Origin: Brevibacillus ruminantium
GTDB lineage: Bacteria; Bacillota; Bacilli; Brevibacillales; Brevibacillaceae
Reading direction: 5' to 3'
NCBI RefSeq assembly: GCF_023746555.1
Contig: NZ_CP098755.1
Coordinates: 2,863,001 to 2,927,000, forward strand
Length of the DNA stretch: 64,000 bases
A program made the translations under genes and the position numbers. The notes beneath the pieces are model-generated. The model was not told where the DNA came from, made no database searches, and worked only from the letters and a program-made list of their open reading frames with translations. Shown here in pieces: positions 34,397 through 42,917 of this stretch (the stretch's first letter is position 1; every line of letters begins with the position of its first letter).

Positions 34397-36151
34397 ATGC
34401 TTACTTGGCGTAAAAGGTTCCAGTATTGGCTAGATCATCCGGACATGGATGCTGACATGCGTCAGCAGTTGCTCGTTTTAAAAGAGAGGGATTTGCTGCT
34501 GGAAGACTGCTTTTTCCAAAATATAGATTTTGGGACTGGTGGAATCCGTGGAGAGATGGGACCCGGGCCTAACCGGATGAATGCGTATACGGTTCGAAAG
34601 GTCATGGAAGGATTCGCGCGGTATTTATTGCAAAACAAGGACTTCGCGAAAGAAAAAGGCATCGTGATTGCCTATGATCCCAGGCATCAATCCAGCAGAT
34701 TTGCCTGGGAAGCAGCCCGTTTAATGGGCAATCATGGGTTTCGCGTTTTTTTCTTTGAACGCGTCTGTCCTACTCCTCTACTTTCTTTTGCTATCCGCCA
34801 CCTCAAAGCCGTGGGTGGTGTCATGATTACAGCAAGCCATAACCCGCCGACTGATAATGGCTGCAAACTATATGACGCTGACGGCTGCCAGCTAACGCCT
34901 GAGACAGCATCGCACGTGATGCATCAAATGAACAAGATTATTGATGAGCTTGCTATCCCGACCATGACACAGGATGCGCTTCAGAAAAGTGGTTTGCTGC
35001 TCCCTGTGTTTGATGAGTTAGCCGAGGCCTATTTTTCTTGTTTGGAAGCACTCCGCCCTCGTGCCCTGCCATACGGAAGCGTAACGGAGAAACCATCCAT
35101 CGTCTACACCCCTTTGAACGGTGCAGCCTATGAGATATGGCGTCGTGGTTTAGAGCGCTTTGGCTTTGCTCACGCTCTCGTGGTTACCGAGCAAGCAGCA
35201 CCTGACCCGGACTTCCGTCATGCGCCTGTTCTTAATCCGGAAGACCCCGAGTCTTTTTCCCGAGCGATTCAATACGGAAGTGAGGCAGGGGCAGATCTTT
35301 TGCTCGCCACAGACCCGGATGCGGACCGAGTGGGTGCAGCGATACCGACCGATAGCGGAACCTATGAAGTATTGACCGGCAATCAACTGGGAGCCTTGTT
35401 GCTTGATTACATCCTTTCCGCGATGGCACGAAGCGGTATCCTGCCTGTGAATGGGGTCGTCCTGAAGACGATTGTTTCCTCCGAATTGTGCACAGCCATT
35501 GCGCGTGAATACGGGATCCCCACTGTCGATACGTTGACCGGATTCAAATTCATAGGTGAAAAGATGTCGGAATATCAACAGACCGGAGAATATCGTTTTC
35601 TGTTTGGGATGGAAGAAAGCAACGGATATGTTTTTGGCGATCACATCCGCGATAAGGACGGCATCCAGAGCGCTTTGCTCGCTGCTGACATGTGCGCCTT
35701 TCACAAAGCGCAGGGACGTACGCTGAAACAGCAGTTGGAAAAACTATATCGCAAGCATGGCTATTATCGGGAAATGCTGATGACTTTCACGCAAAAAGGT
35801 AAAGCGGGCATGGAACGTATCTCATCCGTAATGGAGCATTTTCGCAATCAAACGTACACAAGCTTTGCCGGGCTGCTGACTACGGCTATCGAAGATTACC
35901 AGACGGGGGAACGTCAGGATCTCTTGCAGGGCCAACGCCGGGCCTTGACTCTGCCACGGTCAAACGTACGGAAATATTTTCTCGAAGATGAATCTTGGTT
36001 TTGCTTGCGACCTTCGGGGACTGAGCCCAAGCTCAAATGTTATATCGGAGTAAAAGGCTCAACTTTGGCGGAGAGCAAACGAAAGATTGAGCAGATCACG
36101 CAAGCTGTCCAAAACATTATCCGCCCTTTGCTTGCTGATTTGCACTCCTGA
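34397..36151 (+). CDS. pgcA: Phosphoglucomutase/phosphomannomutase (alpha-D-phosphohexomutase)
   Basis: A 584-residue phosphohexomutase of the PgcA/GlmM superfamily. FGTGGIRGEMG starts domain 1, TASHNPPTDNG holds the phosphoserine, DPDADRVG binds Mg, GMEESNGYVFGDH binds sugar and RPSGTEPKLK binds phosphate. The frame opens at 34208, but GGAGGG lies 8 nt before the ATG at 34397, which gives the usual length. With manC it can supply Glc-1-P/Man-1-P for GDP-mannose and envelope glycans. Confidence 0.93.
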   Translation: MLTWRKRFQYWLDHPDMDADMRQQLLVLKERDLLLEDCFFQNIDFGTGGIRGEMGPGPNRMNAYTVRKVMEGFARYLLQNKDFAKEKGIVIAYDPRHQSSRFAWEAARLMGNHGFRVFFFERVCPTPLLSFAIRHLKAVGGVMITASHNPPTDNGCKLYDADGCQLTPETASHVMHQMNKIIDELAIPTMTQDALQKSGLLLPVFDELAEAYFSCLEALRPRALPYGSVTEKPSIVYTPLNGAAYEIWRRGLERFGFAHALVVTEQAAPDPDFRHAPVLNPEDPESFSRAIQYGSEAGADLLLATDPDADRVGAAIPTDSGTYEVLTGNQLGALLLDYILSAMARSGILPVNGVVLKTIVSSELCTAIAREYGIPTVDTLTGFKFIGEKMSEYQQTGEYRFLFGMEESNGYVFGDHIRDKDGIQSALLAADMCAFHKAQGRTLKQQLEKLYRKHGYYREMLMTFTQKGKAGMERISSVMEHFRNQTYTSFAGLLTTAIEDYQTGERQDLLQGQRRALTLPRSNVRKYFLEDESWFCLRPSGTEPKLKCYIGVKGSTLAESKRKIEQITQAVQNIIRPLLADLHS

Positions 36152-36195
36152 TTTGACCGTTATCCCGTCCGTTTGGATTAGATACGAGCAACATC

Positions 36196-36440
36196 TTGGC
36201 ACAAGCAAATGCATGCCAATCCAATCCCCGTCCGGACGGAATGCTAGTTTTCATTTGTCCCGCACGGTTGGTGCCATACAAGGGACAGCGCTATCTAATT
36301 GAAGCTTTATCCCTGCTTCGCCAGGTACGAGATGATTTCATCTGTTTGTTTGCCGGCGATGGTGCACAAAAGTCCGAATTGGAAACGCTGGCCGCCACGT
36401 TGCAAGTATCGCATCTCGTGGAATTTCTATTGAAAGAACC
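36196..36440 (+). pseudogene. Glycosyltransferase family 4 fragment
   Basis: A piece of a GT4 glycosyltransferase: RPDGMLVFICPARLVPYKG (start of the donor-binding Rossmann domain) through FAGDGAQKSELETLA and VEFL. The N-terminal half is missing and homology stops near 36435; after that another frame gives LEVYNKSREKHK and a stop, of unknown origin. It reads as a gene remnant after deletion, next to pgcA. Confidence 0.72.
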
Positions 36441-36474
36441 CTGGAAGTGTACAACAAATCCCGAGAAAAACATA

Positions 36475-36505
36475 AATGAGGTGCTAATCTTGCACCTCAT
36501 TGTTT
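36475..36505 (+). terminator. Hairpin terminator in decayed region
   Basis: AATGAGGTGC (36475-36484) and GCACCTCATT (36492-36501), a perfect 10-bp stem with 7-nt loop and GTTTTGTTTG after it. It ends a frame closing at about 36479. Confidence 0.78.
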
Positions 36506-36786
36506 TGTTTGGCACCAGTTTGGCTATCTCTTCGCTTTCATCCGCCTGACTGCTGTCATCAATGACAATCAGCCCATACACCCACATCAGTGTTCGTATC
36601 GTGGAGGCTCGCTAGACATAAGGCAAGCATTGAAGAATGGTTCCATGTCGGAATCACAACGCTGACCAACAAGCTTTTTGTCTGGATTGTCAGTCATTTT
36701 TCCTTCCCCTAAATATTGATGTCAACACGTACTTGCTTCGTACATACAATATGGTAAAACCCGATTTTGGGGGAAAGGGGGATCTA

Positions 36787-37080
36787 TGAAGATCGCTTTA
36801 TACTACGATTCCTCTTTGATTGGAATGACAGTCACCTTGAATCGAAAGGAGTCGGAGGTTCCCAGGGAGCATTGATCCAGATCACCAGAATATTGGCCAT
36901 ACGGCATGACGTAACCATTTTTTACAGTACTTCGGAAGAAGGCAGCTATCACGGTGTCCATTACCGCAAACATCAATATCTTCCACATCCCGTCAGAGAA
37001 ATTTTAGGAAGCCCGTCTGGGGATCAAATCGGACGAGTATCAGGAGCTGCTGCCCAAAGTACCTGGGAAGCTGATCTTTT
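36787..37080 (+). pseudogene. N-terminal remnant of a GT4-type glycosyltransferase
   Basis: ATG at 36787 reads MKIALYYDSS in one frame, after which the homology moves to another frame with SKGVGGSQGALIQITRIL and HDVTIFYST, the acceptor-domain start typical of GT4 enzymes (the GG-S-x loop and second strand). At least one frameshift is needed. GGGGAAAGGGGGATCT stands upstream. The following 500-odd bases carry no intact plus-strand gene. Confidence 0.62.
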
Positions 37081-37172
37081 GTTCAGCTCCAGAACGAGTA
37101 TAACTGGACTTCTCTTTCATGGTATTACTCTCTACCTGAAACGGAAACGGCTGATGGCTGAAGGTAATAGAA

Positions 37173-37198
37173 AACCCCTCCGGGAATGCGGAGAGGTT
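37173..37198 (-). terminator. Terminator of the ino1 pseudogene
   Basis: AACCCCTCCG (37173-37182) and CGGAGAGGTT (37189-37198) with one mismatch; on the minus strand followed by TTTTCT. It starts 8 nt after the pseudogene stop. Confidence 0.65.
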
Positions 37199-37205
37199 CG
37201 CTCCA

Positions 37206-37926
37206 TCAAAGGGGGGATACATCTTCAATAAATTGACTCAGTAAGCGATTTGCCTCCTGATCCGTATACTGAATGAGGGGATGCTTCATGGCGGCGTAGG
37301 CTGCTACAGAGGGGATAACGCCAGACAAGCTTCGGTCTAAAGCTATTTACAGTAGCGGATGACATCCACGACGATACCCGCACTATTGGGAGACAATCTT
37401 TATTGAGGAAATCCGTATTTCGCCAATATTTAACTGATACGTGCGATTTAGACGAATCCCCCGTTCTTCGCACAATCGTGTCAAAACACGATGGATGATC
37501 GTTGCACCCAACTGAGATTTGATATCATCGCCGATGATGGGAAGTCCCGCCCGTTCAAATTGGCCACCCACTCCGGATCAGAGGCGATAAACACAGAGAT
37601 GCAATTGATAAAGGCTACCCCGGCCTCCAAGGCACCGTTCACGTAAAACTCCGTAGCACATACGCTTCCGAACGGTAAAAAATTGATAACCTTCTCAGCA
37701 CCGCTGTCTTTGAGTTCCTTGACAACGTCGCAACTTTTTTGTGAAGAGAGATGAAAACGACGCTCTTCCGGAAAAGCGTTCATATGGGGAGAGATACTGT
37801 CCAACACCTCACCTTTTTTTACTATGATCGAATATTCCTTTACATCATCTGCAAATAAGAAAGCCCTTGCAGCAAGGCAGAAGCGCAGTTTCCAACTCCG
37901 ATGATGGCCGCCCTGATTTTTTTCAC
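37206..37926 (-). pseudogene. ino1: Degenerate myo-inositol-1-phosphate synthase
   Basis: Pieces of an archaeal/actinobacterial-type inositol-3-phosphate synthase in order on the minus strand: GTG start at 37926 with IRAAIIGVGNCASALLQGL (NAD-binding), then in other frames [56 protein letters not shown] and a C-terminus ending FIEDVSPL with TGA at 37206. At least three frameshifts, in-frame stops after RYCK and two internal deletions are needed, leaving 721 bp of an expected 1.1 kb. It is non-functional and suggests a lost inositol-glycolipid or glycan pathway next to manC. Confidence 0.85.
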
Positions 37927-38125
37927 CTGAAATCCCCCTTGCGTGAAGTGAACTGCTGGGTAATTAGCCGTTGCCATACAATTTTCTTCACAGTCTATGC
38001 AATTTCTTTTGTTCCCGTGAAAACCGTCCTTCCTTTGTCCCAATGGATGCATAGAATATCCAGCTTACACACAAACTAGTAAGAGTGGCTCTTCCTGCAC
38101 GGTAACCAACTGGAGGTGTTTTTCA

Positions 38126-38320
38126 TTGTATTCGAAACGAAATCAGGAACCAGTACCTGAGATGGAGACGACAATTTGGACCTGCAGCAACGATGGATGT
38201 ACCTGCTGGATGAGAGAAAATTTGACGTTTGAAAAGGAACCGACCTGCCCGATCTGCAGTTCTTCCATGACAAAAGGCACGAAAATGCTGCCGCCGCTAA
38301 CCTGGAACGTCTTCCGATAA
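38126..38320 (+). CDS. ydjO: YdjO-type small zinc-ribbon protein
   Basis: A 64-residue protein with two cysteine pairs (CSNDGC and CPIC) forming a rubredoxin-like zinc knuckle, and the family start KRNQEPVPE. It matches the cold-inducible YdjO family of Bacilli, whose function is unknown. Start is TTG with GGAGGTG 7 nt upstream. A terminator follows. Confidence 0.88.
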   Translation: MYSKRNQEPVPEMETTIWTCSNDGCTCWMRENLTFEKEPTCPICSSSMTKGTKMLPPLTWNVFR

Positions 38321-38334
38321 CTGCAAAGAAAAAT

Positions 38335-38365
38335 GCCAACCTCCATCACTGAGGTTGGCTTCTTT
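38335..38365. terminator. Bidirectional terminator between ydjO and cobU
   Basis: Perfect 9-bp arms GCCAACCTC (38335-38343) and GAGGTTGGC (38351-38359), with A-rich and T-rich flanks. The cobU stop lies in its flank. Confidence 0.86.
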
Positions 38366-38936
38366 ATTCTCCGATTTGGTACGCTTTGCTTTTCACTTCC
38401 AGCGGTATTCCGGCAGTGACCAGAAATACCTGATCGCTAATCGTGGCCATTCGCTGATTCAAGATACCTGCCAGATCGCGAAAATACCTGCCCAACGCGT
38501 ATTCCGGCACCAGCCCGTAGCCCACTTCATTGGTGACGAGCAGGAGCGTACCAGGGAAATCCTGAATGGCGCCCACCAGTTCATCGATCTTTTTCGTGAC
38601 ATTTTGGCTTGGCTGGTCGTTTTCGTAGCGAAGCAGCCAATTCGACAGCCACACCGTCAAGCAATCGACCAAAACTACCGTTTGTTTTGCATTATGTTCG
38701 GAATCCCTTCGCCATACATGAAAAAACTCGGACAAGTCATACGGCTTCTCCACGTTTTTCCAGTAAAAGGCTGACTGTTCACGTTCCCTTTGATGGCATC
38801 GGACACGTTCCGTCATTTCATCATCAAAAGGAACCGCCGTGGCGACGAAAATCCCCTGTTGGCCGAGATGAGCAGCATAACGGGTGGCAAACCTGCTTTT
38901 TCCGCTCCGAACGCCACCGGTGATGAGAGCAATCAC
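38364..38936 (-). CDS. cobU: Adenosylcobinamide kinase / guanylyltransferase CobU
   Basis: A 190-residue bifunctional enzyme that phosphorylates adenosylcobinamide and attaches GMP for salvage and assembly of the cobalamin lower ligand. P-loop GGVRSGKS at residues 7-14, and the family VDCLTVWLSNWL and TNEVGYGLVPE segments. It follows the ABC importer by 44 nt; together they scavenge corrinoids, needed here by EutBC. Other cob genes are absent from the window. Confidence 0.93.
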   Translation of the reverse strand: MIALITGGVRSGKSRFATRYAAHLGQQGIFVATAVPFDDEMTERVRCHQREREQSAFYWKNVEKPYDLSEFFHVWRRDSEHNAKQTVVLVDCLTVWLSNWLLRYENDQPSQNVTKKIDELVGAIQDFPGTLLLVTNEVGYGLVPEYALGRYFRDLAGILNQRMATISDQVFLVTAGIPLEVKSKAYQIGE

Positions 38937-38980
38937 GCAAGCCGCCTCCTTTCAAGGTTCAAGCGATCCAGCCACTCTCC

Positions 38981-39760
38981 CTACTCTCGACGCGATTGCA
39001 GCATGATCTGCGGCAAGTGATGAACGGGATGCTCCAGTACAATCGGCGTTACTCCGTATACCTTGTCAATCATCTCCGCCTGGAGAATCTGCCTCGGCAG
39101 TCCCACACCCATCTGTCGTCCCTGATCCAACAGCAGAATGCGGTCACAATAGAGTGAAGCCAGGTTGAGATCATGCAGGACAGCGACGACGGTATTGTTT
39201 TCAGATCGCTGCCATCTGTGAACGGCATCCAGCAGTTGAATCTGATAGCCGATATCGAGAAACGTCGTTGGTTCATCGAGGAGTAACAAGCGCGGCTGCT
39301 GAGCCATCACCTTGGCCAGTGCAACGCGTTGTTTCTCTCCGCCGCTCAGTTTGTCAAGGGTGCGATCCTGTAATGCGTTTAGACCCAGTGTTGACAAAAT
39401 TTCATCAATAACGGCACCTGCGTCATCTTTTTCTGTTCCGAGCCAGTTTTGATAAGGAAATCTTCCCATCTCAACAACTTCCCTAACCGTAAACCCGACA
39501 GGAGGAAGCGTTTCTTGCTGAAGAACGGCGAGCCAGGTGGCCAATTCCTTTGGTTTAATGCGGACAGCAGGCTTTCCGTCCAAATAGATATTCCCGGAAT
39601 CGGGACTTTCAATGGCGGAGAGCAGTTTCAAAAGCGTTGATTTTCCGCTTCCGTTTGGACCGATGATCCCGAAAAACTCCCCTTTTTTTACCTCAAAATG
39701 GAGACGCTGCAAAACCGGTTGTCCGCCATATGATTTCCATAGATCAGACACCTGTATCAT
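38981..39760 (-). CDS. btuD: Corrinoid/siderophore-type ABC transporter ATPase (BtuD-like)
   Basis: A 259-residue FepC/BtuD-family ATPase: Walker A GPNGSGKS, signature LSGGEKQR, Walker B LLLLDEPT, switch His in VLHDLN. The frame is open to 39895, but GGGGTGAG precedes the ATG at 39760, 6 nt after the permease stop. Corrinoid as substrate is inferred from cobU in the same unit and eutBC nearby; iron-siderophore import is the alternative. Confidence 0.88.
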   Translation of the reverse strand: MIQVSDLWKSYGGQPVLQRLHFEVKKGEFFGIIGPNGSGKSTLLKLLSAIESPDSGNIYLDGKPAVRIKPKELATWLAVLQQETLPPVGFTVREVVEMGRFPYQNWLGTEKDDAGAVIDEILSTLGLNALQDRTLDKLSGGEKQRVALAKVMAQQPRLLLLDEPTTFLDIGYQIQLLDAVHRWQRSENNTVVAVLHDLNLASLYCDRILLLDQGRQMGVGLPRQILQAEMIDKVYGVTPIVLEHPVHHLPQIMLQSRRE

Positions 39761-39765
39761 GACGC

Positions 39766-40803
39766 TCACCCCTTGCCTGCCCGCTGTTTTTTCTTTAATA
39801 AATAGGCGAAAAATGGCGTTCCCAGAAAAGCTGTCACGACGCCAAGCGGGATTTCCGTCGGACTGAGCAAGGTTCGTGAAAGCGTATCTGCCCACAGCAC
39901 ATAAATGCCCCCGTACAAAACAGACATTGGCAGCAGCACCCGATAGTCCGGACCAGCCATCAGCCGAACAAGATGAGGAACAACCAGTCCGACAAAACCG
40001 ATGATTCCGGAAACGGAAACGGCAACAGCCGTGAGCAATGTGGAGACACTGAGAACCGCGATTTTGGTTCGATCCACCTGGATACCCAAATGTGCAGCTT
40101 GCCGCTCACCCAATGCGAATACATTCAGTGAACGGCTATACCCCAGCAAAATCAGAAATCCAGCCAGCAAACAGGGAACCAGTACCATCGTAAAAGACCA
40201 CCCGCGGTAGGCCAAACTGCCCATCAGCCAGAAGACGATCTCATTGACGACCTGATCGGACAGAGATACCAGCAACGAGACAATGGACCCGAGAAATGCC
40301 TGCGCCACGACGCCCGACAAGATCAAGGTCTCGATATGTATTTTTCCGTTGTTGTTGGCCAATCGTATGACCATCCATAAGCTGATCAAGCCCGTGGCAA
40401 AAGCCGCGAAAGGGATGGTCCATTGTCCAAAAAATGCGTACTGAAAGCCGAAGAGGATCAGCAGGGATGCGCCAACAGCCGAGCCAGAAGCAACCCCTAA
40501 GGTGTAAGGGTCTGCCAACGGATTGCGCAGAATTCCCTGAAATCCCGCTCCTGCCAGCGCGAGACAGCCGCCTACCAAAACGGCGAGCAGAACCCGGGGA
40601 AAGCGCACTTTCATGACAATTTGTTCAGCTGACTCCGGCCATTGGACCGGAACCAGCCTTTCCAAACCAGGCAGTTGGTGTAGCAGAATGCTCCATACCT
40701 GCCAAATCGGCAACTCTGCAGATCCGAGGGAAAGACTCAGCCCCACAGACAGGAAGAGGAGTGTAAGCCCGGCTCCTCCAAAGAGTATCAAGCGCCTTTT
40801 CAT
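39766..40803 (-). CDS. btuC: FecCD/BtuC-family ABC permease
   Basis: A 345-residue permease with ten expected membrane helices; family marks include GGCLALAGAGFQGILRNPLA and GFVGLVVPHLVRL. It abuts the binding protein gene (1-nt gap) and partners with the BtuD-like ATPase. Confidence 0.9.
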   Translation of the reverse strand: MKRRLILFGGAGLTLLFLSVGLSLSLGSAELPIWQVWSILLHQLPGLERLVPVQWPESAEQIVMKVRFPRVLLAVLVGGCLALAGAGFQGILRNPLADPYTLGVASGSAVGASLLILFGFQYAFFGQWTIPFAAFATGLISLWMVIRLANNNGKIHIETLILSGVVAQAFLGSIVSLLVSLSDQVVNEIVFWLMGSLAYRGWSFTMVLVPCLLAGFLILLGYSRSLNVFALGERQAAHLGIQVDRTKIAVLSVSTLLTAVAVSVSGIIGFVGLVVPHLVRLMAGPDYRVLLPMSVLYGGIYVLWADTLSRTLLSPTEIPLGVVTAFLGTPFFAYLLKKKQRAGKG

Positions 40804-40804
40804 T

Positions 40805-41806
40805 TTATTTCAACCGATCCGGATAGATAGCTTTTGCCATCTCATACAATCCTTCTGTGATACGAGGTCCCGGACGAGAAAGCACATTGTGATCCAAACC
40901 TGCCACCTGATTTTCCCGAATCGCTTTCATTTTGTCCCATCCATTTCGTTTGCGAATCGTCTGTTCCAAAGTCTCTCCCGTTTTTTCATCCGTAAAGCCT
41001 TTTGCGTAGAGAATCACGTCCGGATCTTCTTTCAGGATTTTTTCCTCACTAATCGGATTCCAGCCTTCTGTGTCAGCAGCAATGTTGATGCCGCCCGCCA
41101 AATTGATCAACTCGTCCAAGAACTCTCCTTTTCCCACAGTCCATCCCGCTGAAAACTCCAAATAAACCTTTTTCTTTTCTTCTGGTTTTAGGGATTGCAC
41201 TGCTTCTGTCACCTTGCGGATATCCTCTTTCATACGGGAAACCAGTTCTTCCGCCTGTACCTGCCGGTCTGTAATCTGCCCGATTAGCAAGATGTCTTCC
41301 ATGACATCCTGCACGACCTTAGGTCGAACTGTGACAACCTTGAGATCCAGAGAACGCAGCTTCGCGACGACCTCTTTTTTCATGGAAATCCCGCCAATTA
41401 CCAGATCGGGGCTTTGTGAGAGGATGGCTTCCTCATTTGGCGAAAGAACGCCCCCTACCTTTGGCTTGGTCTTGGCTTCTTCCGGATAATCGTCATAATC
41501 TGAGACCCCCACCACTTTATCTCCAAGCCCCAAGGCAAACAAAATTTCTGTCTCGGCTGGTGATGCGGAGACGATCTTCTCTGGCGCCTGGGTAAACGTA
41601 ATGTCTTGACCCGTCGCATCTTTTATCGTGATTGGATACGTGGTTGCTTTTTCACTCTTATCAGCCGGCTGTGTTGCAGAAGCTCCGCCGCTCAATTCAT
41701 CTGTTACAGGTGCCTGACTGTTCTGATTTGTGTTTCCAACGCCGCCACAGCCTGCGAGGCTAACTGCTGTGAGCAACGAGAGTAAGAGAAACTTGAAGCG
41801 TTTCAT
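40805..41806 (-). CDS. btuF: BtuF-like periplasmic-binding lipoprotein
   Basis: A 333-residue class-III binding protein: lipobox LAGC (Cys20), an Asn/Gln/Ser-rich linker, then a bilobed domain with VSASPAETEILFALGLGDKVVGVS and a long connecting helix. The frame is open to 41974, but the natural lipoprotein start is the ATG at 41806, after AAGGGAAG. It opens the import-salvage operon. Confidence 0.88.
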   Translation of the reverse strand: MKRFKFLLLSLLTAVSLAGCGGVGNTNQNSQAPVTDELSGGASATQPADKSEKATTYPITIKDATGQDITFTQAPEKIVSASPAETEILFALGLGDKVVGVSDYDDYPEEAKTKPKVGGVLSPNEEAILSQSPDLVIGGISMKKEVVAKLRSLDLKVVTVRPKVVQDVMEDILLIGQITDRQVQAEELVSRMKEDIRKVTEAVQSLKPEEKKKVYLEFSAGWTVGKGEFLDELINLAGGINIAADTEGWNPISEEKILKEDPDVILYAKGFTDEKTGETLEQTIRKRNGWDKMKAIRENQVAGLDHNVLSRPGPRITEGLYEMAKAIYPDRLK

Positions 41807-41921
41807 AGTAATATTCTTCCCTTCTAAAAAAGAATGCACGGAACCGCAAAACGTAACGAAAAGACCCTTTGCCTCCGAATGAAGACACAGGGCCCACCGA
41901 TTTGGGATGCCTCCCATTATA
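41807..41921 (-). promoter_or_regulatory. Promoter and 100-nt leader of the corrinoid import operon
   Basis: Minus strand -10 TATAAT (41921-41916) with a weak -35; the leader to the ATG is about 100 nt. It contains GGGCCC- and CCC/GGG-rich segments able to fold but no B12-box or other cobalamin riboswitch element that I can recognise. Confidence 0.5.
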
Positions 41922-41936
41922 TCATTGCGAGGGAGA

Positions 41937-41971
41937 AAAAAGAAGCGCTTGCACAGGACGTTCTCCTGTGC
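41937..41971 (-). terminator. Terminator after eutC
   Basis: GCACAGGA (41951-41958) and TCCTGTGC (41964-41971), perfect 8-bp stem with 5-nt loop; on the minus strand followed, after a short GC patch, by CTTCTTTTTTC. It lies between eutC and the corrinoid import promoter. Confidence 0.8.
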
Positions 41972-42020
41972 CAATAGCCGAGCTGTAGGGTAATTGTGAA
42001 GATGATAGCCGTGCAGTGTT

Positions 42021-42908
42021 TTATCGAGAACGCAGTTTGGCGTAGTTCACTCCACTGGCCTTGCAATGCAGGATTTCCGCCAGCAGATCGGCTAGGTACG
42101 CTCCTGCTTCAATGGGTGGAGTACCCCCGCGATGAATATTGGAAATCACGGTTCGATCTGACTCCACGGTTTGAGCATTTGGCTGGTAAATCATATAGGC
42201 ACTCAGGCTCTCCGCTGTTGCAAGCCCCGGCCTTTCTCCAATCAAAGAGATGACCACTTTGCATTTGACGATAGAAGCGATGTGATCCTGGACCCACACC
42301 CTTCCGCGGCGCACAAATACCGGCTTACCCGAACTAATGTTCCGAAGAGCAAGCCCTTGCTGGAGGGATGGAAGCAAATCCGGAATATTGGCTTCAATCG
42401 CCGACGTGCTAAGTCCATCCGAAATGACGATTTGTACATCTCTCTGCTTGTCCCCGTGCTGCTCCAGCCAGCGGGCGGACTCGTCACAGAGCTTGCGGCC
42501 TGATTCCAGATCCATCAAATACTCCTGCATGTCTTGGGACCTGGTCTGCAGCACTGGCAACCCCATCTTCGTGAGAAAAGCCGGGCTGATATCCTTCATG
42601 ACAGCATCATGAGCTGCTGCCTGATCGATACGGAACTGCAGGTAGCTTTGAGTCTTCATGCGCGTCCCTGCCCTCCCGATGCCAATCCGCGCAGGTGTGC
42701 GAGCCATTGCCCGTTCCAGAGCCTCTCTGTTTTTGGGCTGCTCTACTCCCATCCGCTTTTGTTCGGGAAAATGGATCAGCTCACTGGCACCACCAGCAAG
42801 ATCAGCTATAGCTTGTTCTTTTCTGATGTCCAAAGCAGGGTTTTGTTTGAGCAGCTCTACCCAGACCCGATTCACCAGTTCATCCAGCTCTTGTTCTCTC
42901 ACTATCAT
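42021..42908 (-). CDS. eutC: Ethanolamine ammonia-lyase small subunit
   Basis: A 295-residue EutC, the small subunit that helps hold adenosylcobalamin in the EutBC lyase converting ethanolamine to acetaldehyde and ammonia. Family regions ARIGIGRAGTRMKTQSYL and SLIGERPGLATAESLSAY are present. It starts 9 nt after eutB. No microcompartment shell, EutA or aldehyde dehydrogenase genes lie nearby. Confidence 0.95.
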   Translation of the reverse strand: MIVREQELDELVNRVWVELLKQNPALDIRKEQAIADLAGGASELIHFPEQKRMGVEQPKNREALERAMARTPARIGIGRAGTRMKTQSYLQFRIDQAAAHDAVMKDISPAFLTKMGLPVLQTRSQDMQEYLMDLESGRKLCDESARWLEQHGDKQRDVQIVISDGLSTSAIEANIPDLLPSLQQGLALRNISSGKPVFVRRGRVWVQDHIASIVKCKVVISLIGERPGLATAESLSAYMIYQPNAQTVESDRTVISNIHRGGTPPIEAGAYLADLLAEILHCKASGVNYAKLRSR

Positions 42909-42917
42909 CGCCTCCCT

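Noticed and set aside
36475..36720. Possible insertion-sequence remnant near the LEVYNKSREKHK frame
   Set aside because: No terminal inverted repeats, target duplications or recognisable transposase motifs could be found; origin left open.
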